Source of the DNA: DASRSS01 sp035656335
GTDB taxonomy: Bacteria; Actinomycetota; Actinomycetes; Mycobacteriales; Jatrophihabitantaceae
Length of the DNA: 14,940 nucleotides
Direction: 5' to 3'
Assembly: GCA_035656335.1 (NCBI GenBank)
Contig: DASRSS010000235.1
Span: 1 to 14,940, forward strand
Below, piece by piece: positions 9,332 to 14,940 of the stretch. Under the pieces are notes generated by a model. It was not told where the DNA came from. It ran no database searches and saw nothing but the letters and a program-made list of their open reading frames with translations. Position numbers and translations under genes: made by a program. Numbering within the stretch: position 1 is the stretch's first letter; every line of letters begins with the position of its first letter.

Positions 9332-9367
9332 GACCCGCCGCGGCGCACGGCGACACGCGGCGGGGTC
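9332..9367 (+). promoter_or_regulatory. Strong GC-rich hairpin between rarA and the DUF948 gene
   Basis: GACCCGCCGCG (9332-9342) pairs with CGCGGCGGGGTC (9356-9367) to form an 11-pair stem with one bulged G (9362) and a 13-base loop. It is not followed by a T tract, so it is not a classical intrinsic terminator. It could be a U-less terminator for the upstream run, or a structure at the 5' end of the downstream mRNA, since a promoter predicted at 9320-9325 would start transcription at its base. Confidence 0.45.
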
Positions 9368-9398
9368 CATCGGTCGCGAGTTCAAGGAGGGCACGCCG

Positions 9399-9818
9399 AT
9401 GTCCGGAGGGGCACTCGCCGCGCTGATCGCGGCCATCGCCTTCGCGGTGCTGGTCCTGCTCGCCGCGATCCCGCTGCTGAAGCTGGGTCGCACCCTGGAC
9501 GAGGCCACGCTCGCGATCCGCAAGACGCACGAGGGTGCAGTGCCGATCCTGGACGAGGCGCAGGGCGCGCTCACCCAGGTCAACGCGCAGCTGGTCCACG
9601 TCGAGGGCATCGCGCGCAACGTCAGCGCCATCTCGTCCAACGCGGCGGCCATGTCGGCAGTCGTGTCCAGCACGCTGGGCAACCCGATGATCAAGGCCGC
9701 GGCGTTCACCTACGGCGTGCGCAAGACCGTGCAGGGACGCCGTGACGCGGAGGCCGTGCGGGCATCGCGCCGGCGGCACCGGGCGTCGCGGCGGAACCGT
9801 CGCGGGGGCGCGGAGTGA
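9399..9818 (+). CDS. DUF948-family membrane protein
   Basis: This 139-residue protein has one N-terminal transmembrane helix (about 4-26, Ala/Leu/Val-rich), then an amphipathic helical region (about 28-100) with repeated small residues, as in DUF948 proteins, and a very basic Arg/His/Ser tail (about 108-136). The function of DUF948 is not known; some relatives are described as general-stress or chemotaxis-like coiled-coil proteins. The ATG start is well supported by AAGGAGGG (9384-9391), seven bases upstream, the best ribosome site in this half of the window. Its TGA overlaps the GTG of the next small membrane protein. Small membrane proteins of this kind commonly lie upstream of alaS in Actinomycetota. 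Family assignment is by eye from the hydrophobic/helical pattern and context. Confidence 0.8.
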   Translation: MSGGALAALIAAIAFAVLVLLAAIPLLKLGRTLDEATLAIRKTHEGAVPILDEAQGALTQVNAQLVHVEGIARNVSAISSNAAAMSAVVSSTLGNPMIKAAAFTYGVRKTVQGRRDAEAVRASRRRHRASRRNRRGGAE

Positions 9819-10057
9819 AACGACTGTTCTGGCTCGCGCTCGGCGTGACCGTCGGCGTGCTGGTGATGCGCAAGCTGTCGAAGATGGCCGAGCGGTTGAC
9901 GCCGCGCGGCATGGCCGGCAGCTTCGCCGAGTCGCTGAGCGATCTCGCCGACGCGCTGCGCGACTTCGGCGCGGACGTGCGCGAGGCGATGCGCGAGCGC
10001 GAGGTCGAGATCCGCGCTGCGGTGCAGGCGGACGGGACGCTGGGGAAGACCGAGTGA
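9815..10057 (+). CDS. DUF6167-like small membrane protein
   Basis: This 80-residue protein begins KRLFWLALGVTVGVLVMRKL, a single membrane helix (about 4-20) with a Gly-Val core. A helical cytoplasmic part follows with LTPRGMAGSF (29-38) and a charged Asp/Arg/Glu-rich helix containing REAMREREVEI. This resembles actinobacterial DUF6167 proteins found next to alaS, which also have LTPESL-like and R-NMAQREAEL-like segments, but I assign it from memory and with caution. Function is unknown. GTG 9815 overlaps the DUF948 stop by four bases, and its own TGA overlaps the alaS GTG, so all three genes are probably translated in coupled fashion. Confidence 0.75.
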   Translation: MKRLFWLALGVTVGVLVMRKLSKMAERLTPRGMAGSFAESLSDLADALRDFGADVREAMREREVEIRAAVQADGTLGKTE

Positions 10058-12750
10058 AGTCAGCCGAGATCAAGCGCCGGTTCCTGGCGCACTTCGAGCG
10101 CAACGGGCACACCGTCGTCCCGAGCGCGCCGTTGCCGTTCGACGACCCGAACCTGCTGTTCGTCAACGCGGGCATGGTGCAGTTCGTGCCCTACTTCGTC
10201 GGTCAGCAGAGCCCCCCGTGGCCGCGCGCCACCAGCATCCAGAAGTGCATCCGCACGCTGGACATCGACGAGGTCGGCAAGACCACCCGGCACGGCACGT
10301 TCTTCCAGATGAACGGCAACTTCAGCTTCGGCGACTACTTCAAGGAAGGCGCCATCACGCTGGCCTGGGAGCTGTCGACCGCGTCGGTCGAGGACGGCGG
10401 CTACGGCCTGGACGGCGACAAGATCTGGGCCACCGTCTACAACGACGACGACGAGGCCATCGACATCTGGCACCGCGTGATCGGTCTGCCGCTCGAGCGG
10501 ATCGTGCGCCGCGGCAAGGCCGACAACTTCTGGTCGATGGGCATCCCCGGGCCGTGCGGGCCGTGCAGCGAGCTGTACATCGACCGCGGACCGGACTACG
10601 GCCAGGAGGGCGGCCCGGCGGTCGACGAAGACCGCTACATGGAGTTCTGGAACCTCGTGTTCATGCAGAACGAGCGCGGTGCCGGATCGGGCAAGGACGA
10701 CTACCCGATCCTGGGCGAGCTGCCGAAGAAGAACATCGACACCGGCATGGGCATGGAGCGCATGGCCACGCTGCTGCAGGGCGTGGACAACCTCTACGAG
10801 ATCGACGAGACGCGTCCGATCCTGGCGCGCGCGGCCGAGCTGGCGGGCAAGACGTACGGCGCGCACTCCGGCCACGCCGCGTACGAGTCGCACCCCGACG
10901 ACGTGCGGATGCGCGTGATCGCCGACCACGTGCGCACCGGGCTGATGCTCATCGGGGACGGCGTGACTCCCGGCAACGAGGGACGCGGTTACGTGCTGCG
11001 CCGGATCCTGCGCCGGGCCGTCCGCGCGATGCGGCTGCTCGGCTACGAGGACCGCGCCCTGCCCGAGCTGCTGCCCGTCGCCCGCGACTGTATGGCGCCG
11101 TCCTATCCCGAGCTGGCCACCGACTTCGACCGGATCTCCAGCTACGCGTACGCCGAGGAGGACGCGTTCCGCGCGACCCTGCGCGCCGGCACGACGATCT
11201 TCGACGCCGCGGTGAGCGAGACCAAGGCCGCCGGCGGCGCGCAGCTGTCCGGTGACCGGGCGTTCCAGCTGCACGACACGTACGGCTTCCCGATCGACCT
11301 GACGCTGGAGATGGCGGCCGAGCAGGGCATCGCGGTCGACGAGGCGGGCTTCCGCCGGCTGATGGCCGAGCAGCGGGCGCGCGCGAAGGCGGACGCCCAG
11401 GCGAAGAAAACCGCGCACGGCGACCTGAGCGTGTACCGCGGCGTGCTCGACGCCGGGGCGAGCCAGTTCACCGGCTACCTGGAGATCGAGCGGGAGGCGA
11501 CGGTCACCGCGCTCATCGGCCCCGACGGCCTGGTGTCCGCGGCGGGCGAGGGCGACGAGGTCGAGCTGGTGCTCGACACCACGCCGTTCTACGCCGAGGG
11601 CGGCGGGCAGCAGGCGGACTGGGGACGGCTCAGCGTCAATGCGCCCGGCCGCGAGGCGGAGCTGACCGTCGTCGACGTGCAGCAGCCGCTGCCCGGTCTG
11701 ATCGCGCACCGGGCCACCGTCCTGTCCGGCGAGGTGCGCCCGGGCGACGTCGTGCTCGCCCGCGTCGACGTGAACCGGCGTGCGTCCGTGTCGCGCAGCC
11801 ACTCGGCCACCCACCTGCTGCACGCCGGGTTGCGCCGCGCGCTCGGCGACAGCGCCTCACAGGCCGGCTCGCTGAACGCGCCCGGCCGGCTGCGCTTCGA
11901 CTTCAAGACGCCGTCGGCCGTCGCGCCGAGCGTGCTGAGCGACGTCGAGGACGAGATCAACGACGTGCTGCTGCGCGACCTCGAGGTGCGCTGGTTCGTC
12001 ACGGACCAGGCCGAGGCGCGGCGCATCGGCGCGATCGCGATGTTCGGCGAGAAGTACGGCGCCCAGGTGCGCGTCGTCGAGATCGGCGACTACTCGCGCG
12101 AGCTGTGCGGTGGCACGCACGTGCCGCGCTCGTCCGTGATCGGCATGGTCAAGCTGCTGGGGGAGGCGTCCATCGGTTCGGGCGTGCGCCGCGTCGAGGC
12201 GCTCGTCGGCCTGGACGCGTTCCGCTACCTCGCGCGCGAGCACGTGCTGGTGCACCAGCTGTCCGAGGACTTCAAGGCGCAGCCGGAGGAGCTGCCCGAG
12301 CGCATCGCCGGGACGCTCGAGCGGCTCAAGGCGGCCGAGCGGGAGCTGGACACGCTGCGCGTGTCCGCGGTGCTGGCGTCCGCCGGTTCGCTGGCCGAGA
12401 CGGCGCAGGACGTGGCCGGCGTGCAGCTGGTCGCGGCCGCGGCCCCGGCCGGGATCGGCGGCAACGACCTGCGCTCGCTCGCGCTCGACGTGCGGGGCCG
12501 GCTGCGCGCCGGCGATCCCGCGGTCGTGCTGCTCGCGTCGCCGGGGGACAAGGGCGTCCAGTTCGTCGCCGCCGTCAACCCCGCGGGCCAGGACGCCGGG
12601 CTCGCGGCCGGTGAGCTCGTCAAGGCGTTCGCGCCGGTGCTGGGCGCCCGCGGCGGCGGCAAGGCCGACCTGGCGCAGGGCGCCGGCGGCGACGCCGCCA
12701 ACCTCGACGCGGCCCTGGCCGCTGTGCGCGACTTCGTCGCGAACAGATGA
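10054..12750 (+). CDS. alaS: Alanyl-tRNA synthetase
   Basis: This 898-residue enzyme charges tRNA-Ala and edits mischarged Ser and Gly. The class II core has NAGMVQF (38-44), RHGTFFQMNGNFSFGDYFKE (79-98), a GMGMERMA segment and GYVLRRILRRAVR. The editing domain has the zinc-type set HSATH (His583, His587) and CGGTH (Cys685, His689). The C-terminal C-Ala/DHHA1 region follows, with GGNDLRSLALD and ARGGGKADLAQGAGG. Length is usual for the full-size bacterial form with editing and C-Ala domains. The frame is open from 9742, but that part shadows the DUF genes. GTG 10054 gives the standard K-S-A-E-I-K-R-R-F start and a GTGA overlap with the preceding gene. The end overlaps ruvX as ATGA. Identification is firm. 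Confidence 0.97.
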   Translation: MKSAEIKRRFLAHFERNGHTVVPSAPLPFDDPNLLFVNAGMVQFVPYFVGQQSPPWPRATSIQKCIRTLDIDEVGKTTRHGTFFQMNGNFSFGDYFKEGAITLAWELSTASVEDGGYGLDGDKIWATVYNDDDEAIDIWHRVIGLPLERIVRRGKADNFWSMGIPGPCGPCSELYIDRGPDYGQEGGPAVDEDRYMEFWNLVFMQNERGAGSGKDDYPILGELPKKNIDTGMGMERMATLLQGVDNLYEIDETRPILARAAELAGKTYGAHSGHAAYESHPDDVRMRVIADHVRTGLMLIGDGVTPGNEGRGYVLRRILRRAVRAMRLLGYEDRALPELLPVARDCMAPSYPELATDFDRISSYAYAEEDAFRATLRAGTTIFDAAVSETKAAGGAQLSGDRAFQLHDTYGFPIDLTLEMAAEQGIAVDEAGFRRLMAEQRARAKADAQAKKTAHGDLSVYRGVLDAGASQFTGYLEIEREATVTALIGPDGLVSAAGEGDEVELVLDTTPFYAEGGGQQADWGRLSVNAPGREAELTVVDVQQPLPGLIAHRATVLSGEVRPGDVVLARVDVNRRASVSRSHSATHLLHAGLRRALGDSASQAGSLNAPGRLRFDFKTPSAVAPSVLSDVEDEINDVLLRDLEVRWFVTDQAEARRIGAIAMFGEKYGAQVRVVEIGDYSRELCGGTHVPRSSVIGMVKLLGEASIGSGVRRVEALVGLDAFRYLAREHVLVHQLSEDFKAQPEELPERIAGTLERLKAAERELDTLRVSAVLASAGSLAETAQDVAGVQLVAAAAPAGIGGNDLRSLALDVRGRLRAGDPAVVLLASPGDKGVQFVAAVNPAGQDAGLAAGELVKAFAPVLGARGGGKADLAQGAGGDAANLDAALAAVRDFVANR

Positions 12751-13175
12751 CGGGGACGTGGCTCGGGATCGATGTCGGGACGGTTCGGGTAGGCGTCGCG
12801 AAATCGGACCCGTCCGGCATCCTGGCCACGCCGCTGGTCACGCTGTCCCGCGACACGCGGGACGATCGTGACATTGCCGAATTAGCGGCCCTGGTCGCCG
12901 AGCACGCGGCGGTCGGGGTCGTCGTCGGGCTGCCGCGCACGCTGGCCGGCAGGGAGGGCACGTCGGCCCAGTTCGCCCGCGATTACGCCGCCCGGTTGGC
13001 CGCGGTGATCGCGCCCGTTCCTGTGGAACACGTGGACGAACGGCTGACCACGGTGTCCGCGCAGCGTAAACTCCAGCAAGGCGGCGTGAAGGGCAGCAAG
13101 GCCAAGCGCGCGGTCATCGACCAGGCGGCTGCGGTGGAACTCCTGCAGCACTGGCTGGACTCGCACCGCGCTTGA
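12747..13175 (+). CDS. ruvX: RuvX/YqgF-family Holliday junction resolvase-like nuclease
   Basis: This 142-residue RNase H-fold protein has the conserved set of the YqgF/RuvX family: GIDVGTVRVGVA (7-18, Asp9), GLPRTLAGREG (61-71), VDERLTT (Glu98) and DQAAAVELL (Asp125). Asp9, Glu98 and Asp125 are the likely metal-binding residues. The E. coli protein is linked to 16S rRNA pre-processing, and M. tuberculosis RuvX to Holliday junction cleavage, so the role is either or both. The length is typical. ATG 12747 overlaps the alaS TGA by four bases; alaS-ruvX-mltG is a widespread actinobacterial order. A short gap of 85 bases follows before the preferred mltG start. A TTGACA at 13172-13177 overlaps its stop codon but has no matching -10. 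Confidence 0.93.
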   Translation: MTGTWLGIDVGTVRVGVAKSDPSGILATPLVTLSRDTRDDRDIAELAALVAEHAAVGVVVGLPRTLAGREGTSAQFARDYAARLAAVIAPVPVEHVDERLTTVSAQRKLQQGGVKGSKAKRAVIDQAAAVELLQHWLDSHRA

Positions 13176-13214
13176 CATGCGCCGCGGGTCCCCCCGCCGG
13201 AGTGGGCAGGGCGC

Positions 13215-13220
13215 TACGGT
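13215..13220 (+). promoter_or_regulatory. Possible -10 element for mltG-aroE (TACGGT)
   Basis: TACGGT fits TANNNT and would start transcription near 13227, 34 bases before the GTG at 13261. It has no -35 at normal spacing. It is a weak candidate and only matters if mltG starts at 13261, which leaves an 85-base gap after ruvX, whereas other junctions in this run overlap. Confidence 0.25.
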
Positions 13221-13260
13221 CTGGTCACGGCTGATCCCGGAACGGACGGAGCATGCGAGC

Positions 13261-14472
13261 GTGACGCAGCGCGATCACGAGGTGCAGGTCGACTACGACC
13301 CGCACTCGCTGCTTTTCGGCGACGACCACGACCACGGCTACGACCGCCCGACGCCCGGCGGCCGGCACAGCCGGGTCGACCACGCCCGGACGCACCAGCG
13401 CAGGCGCCGCAGCAAGCGCGCGCTGTGGATCCTGTCGATCGTCGGCGCGCTCGTGGTGGGCGTCTCGGCCTGGCTGATCGTGCCGAAGGTGACCGCCCTG
13501 GTGAACCCGCCGGACTACAGCGGTTCGGGCACCGGGTCCGTGCGGGTGACCGTCCGGCAGGGCGACACCGCGTCCGACATCGCCGCGACGCTGCACGGCG
13601 CCGGCGTGGTCAAGAGCGACCGCGCGTTCGTGGACGCCGCGTCCGGCAACCCCAAGTCGCAGAACATCCAGCCCGGCACGTACGTGTTGCACAAGCACAT
13701 GTCGGCCGCCAGCGCGCTGACGCTGCTGCTCGACCCGAAGTCGCGCAGCGCCAGCGGCGACGTCCTCGTCACCGAGGGCGCGACCACGTTCGACGTGGCC
13801 AAGCGCCTCGCGCAGGTTCTGGGCGCGGACAAGCAGGCCGCGATCGACAAGGCGATCGGCGACGTCTCGGCGCTCGGCATCCCGCTCGGGTACCAGCCGG
13901 ACAGCGGCCCGCTGACGTCGGTCGAGGGCTTCCTCTACCCGGCCACCTACTCGATCGACCCGAAGGAGAGCCCGCAGAGCGCGCTGCAGAAGATGACCAG
14001 CCGGTTCGCCGACGCCGACCGCTCGAGCGGTTTCGCCGCGGACGCGAAGAAGCTGGGCATCACGCCGTACCAGGCGCTCACGATCGCGTCGATCGCGCAG
14101 TCCGAGGCGAAGTACCCGGCGGACATGGCCCGGGTCGCGCGCGTGATCCTGAACCGGATCGCGGCGAAGCGTCCGCTGCAGATCGACGCGACGAGCGCGT
14201 ACGCGGCCAAGATGCAGGGGCTCGACCCGACCAAGGTCGTCTTCTCGGAGATCGACTCGCCGTACAACACGTACACGCACAACGGGCTCCCGCCGTCGCC
14301 GATCAGCAACCCGGGCGCCGACGCGCTGACCGCCGCCGTCCACCCGGCTCAGGGCGACTGGATGTACTACGTGAACCAGGACGCCGCCGGCCACCTGTTC
14401 TTCACCTCGAGCGAGAGCGCGTTCGCGCAGGCCGTCACGAAGTGCCGGGACCACCACTGGGGCTGTGGCTGA
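13261..14472 (+). CDS. mltG: MltG-like endolytic transglycosylase (YceG family)
   Basis: MltG cleaves nascent glycan strands at the outer face of the membrane and so sets peptidoglycan chain length. From GTG 13261 the protein has 403 residues: a charged His/Asp-rich cytoplasmic part (1-53), one membrane helix (about 54-74), a LysM-like subdomain (about 90-160) and the YceG catalytic domain. ASIAQSEAKY carries the expected catalytic Glu (282), followed by RVARVILNRI, LQIDATSAY (Asp309) and SPYNTYTHNGLPPSPISNPG. I chose 13261 because the 28 residues added by ATG 13177 look nothing like the family and because a GGACGGAG sequence precedes 13261 by about 12 bases. The longer form remains possible. 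The stop overlaps aroE by eight bases. Confidence 0.9.
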   Translation: MTQRDHEVQVDYDPHSLLFGDDHDHGYDRPTPGGRHSRVDHARTHQRRRRSKRALWILSIVGALVVGVSAWLIVPKVTALVNPPDYSGSGTGSVRVTVRQGDTASDIAATLHGAGVVKSDRAFVDAASGNPKSQNIQPGTYVLHKHMSAASALTLLLDPKSRSASGDVLVTEGATTFDVAKRLAQVLGADKQAAIDKAIGDVSALGIPLGYQPDSGPLTSVEGFLYPATYSIDPKESPQSALQKMTSRFADADRSSGFAADAKKLGITPYQALTIASIAQSEAKYPADMARVARVILNRIAAKRPLQIDATSAYAAKMQGLDPTKVVFSEIDSPYNTYTHNGLPPSPISNPGADALTAAVHPAQGDWMYYVNQDAAGHLFFTSSESAFAQAVTKCRDHHWGCG

Positions 14473-14940
14473 GCCCTCCCGCCGTGCCGCGGTCCTCGGC
14501 CGGCCCATCGCCCATTCGCTGTCCCCGGTGCTGCACCGCGCCGCGTACGCCGAGCTAGGCCTGGACTGGACGTACACCGCGATCGACTGCGGTGTGGACG
14601 ACCTGGCCGGCGTGCTGGCCGAGCGCACCGACTGGGCGGGCTTCTCCTGCACGATGCCGCTCAAGCGCGCCGTGCTCGACGCGGTCGACGAGGTCCGTCC
14701 GGTCGCCCGTGCCGTGGGTGCCGCCAACACGGTGCTGCCACGCCCGGGTGGCGGTTGGATCGCGGACAACACCGACGTCGCCGGCATGGTCGCCGCGCTC
14801 GCCGAGAACGTCGTGCACCCGCGGACGATGACGATCCTGGGCGCGGGCGGAACGGCGCAGGCCGCGGTCGCCGCGGCCGCGGTGGTCGGCGTGCCGGAGT
14901 GCGCGGTGCTCGTCCGCGACGTCGCCCGCACGCAGGAGGT
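14465..14940 (+). CDS. aroE: Shikimate dehydrogenase (5' part, runs off the window)
   Basis: The first 158 residues of an NADP-dependent enzyme that reduces 3-dehydroshikimate to shikimate in aromatic amino-acid synthesis. Visible: GRPIAHSLSPVLH (12-24), with the two Ser that bind the substrate; CTMPLK (62-67), with catalytic Lys67; GAANTV (85-90); DNTDVAG (101-107), with catalytic Asp104; and the glycine-rich nucleotide loop ILGAGGTAQAA (124-134). Position 62 is Cys where Val is common (VTMPLK), a small variation. The GTG start at 14465 overlaps the end of mltG by eight bases, and no strong ribosome site is visible, so translation is probably coupled. The same mltG-aroE order occurs in M. 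tuberculosis. The NADP domain is cut by the window end, so intactness cannot be judged. Confidence 0.93.
   Translation, partial: MAEPSRRAAVLGRPIAHSLSPVLHRAAYAELGLDWTYTAIDCGVDDLAGVLAERTDWAGFSCTMPLKRAVLDAVDEVRPVARAVGAANTVLPRPGGGWIADNTDVAGMVAALAENVVHPRTMTILGAGGTAQAAVAAAAVVGVPECAVLVRDVARTQE

Noticed and set aside
9332..9398. T-box or other aminoacyl-tRNA-sensing leader upstream of the alaS run
   Set aside because: The leader is under 70 bases, with a single hairpin and no room for the T-box stem I, T-box bulge and antiterminator.
7860..10175. Long minus-strand open frame (771 codons) opposite rarA and the DUF948/DUF6167 genes
   Set aside because: It lies across three well-supported plus-strand genes. 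Its Arg/Asp/Val/His/Gly-rich translation shows no domain. Long antisense frames are expected where third positions are nearly all G or C.
10060..11823. Minus-strand open frame (587 codons) opposite alaS
   Set aside because: Composition is the same biased Arg/Val/His/Asp pattern with no motif, and alaS fully explains the sequence.
13172..13177. Perfect TTGACA -35 hexamer at the end of ruvX
   Set aside because: No TANNNT follows at 16-19 bases, and it overlaps the ruvX stop codon. Probably chance.
13225..14931. Minus-strand open frame (568 codons) opposite mltG and aroE
   Set aside because: It crosses two recognised genes and has low-complexity Arg/Val/Asp/His content only.

Overview
The window reads as a chromosomal core segment of a high-GC actinobacterium (Actinomycetota). 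Third codon positions are almost all G or C, GTG starts dominate (9 of 14 genes; 4 ATG, 1 apparent CTG), and stop and start codons often overlap. From memory of Mycobacterium tuberculosis, the gene order is that of its Rv2584c (apt), relA, ppiB, Rv2581c, hisS, then aspS, rarA, alaS, ruvX, mltG, aroE, here compacted. I cannot name the genus. No mobile element, CRISPR array, tRNA, rRNA or toxin/defence cassette is visible, and I found no convincing new multi-gene system. The points worth checking are local oddities in otherwise ordinary genes.

Region 1 (1-3080, + strand): the 3' end of a gene that looks like secF, interrupted by an in-frame TAG, then apt (adenine salvage) and rel, the bifunctional (p)ppGpp synthetase/hydrolase. 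The only start for rel that keeps its HD domain intact is a CTG at 744 behind a perfect Shine-Dalgarno.

Region 2 (3082-3825, - strand): one membrane-anchored FKBP-type peptidyl-prolyl isomerase, convergent with rel with one base between the stops. In relatives this slot usually holds a cyclophilin.

Region 3 (3826-9308, + strand): a 146-base divergent intergenic region, then a tightly packed run of a glyoxalase II-like metallo-hydrolase, hisS, aspS, an unrecognised 82-residue membrane protein, and rarA (replication-fork AAA+ ATPase). AspRS carries residues expected of the non-discriminating type, suggesting tRNA-dependent Asn-tRNA formation.

Region 4 (9309-14940, + strand): a 90-base intergenic stretch with a strong hairpin and a possible promoter, then DUF948 and DUF6167 small membrane proteins, alaS, ruvX, mltG and the 5' part of aroE. 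Most junctions overlap by 4-8 bases, so the genes are probably co-transcribed. Functionally the window joins translation (three class II aminoacyl-tRNA synthetases), the stringent response, nucleotide salvage, DNA and RNA quality control (rarA, ruvX), cell-wall glycan termination (mltG) and aromatic biosynthesis (aroE). No gene-free stretch exceeds 150 bases.
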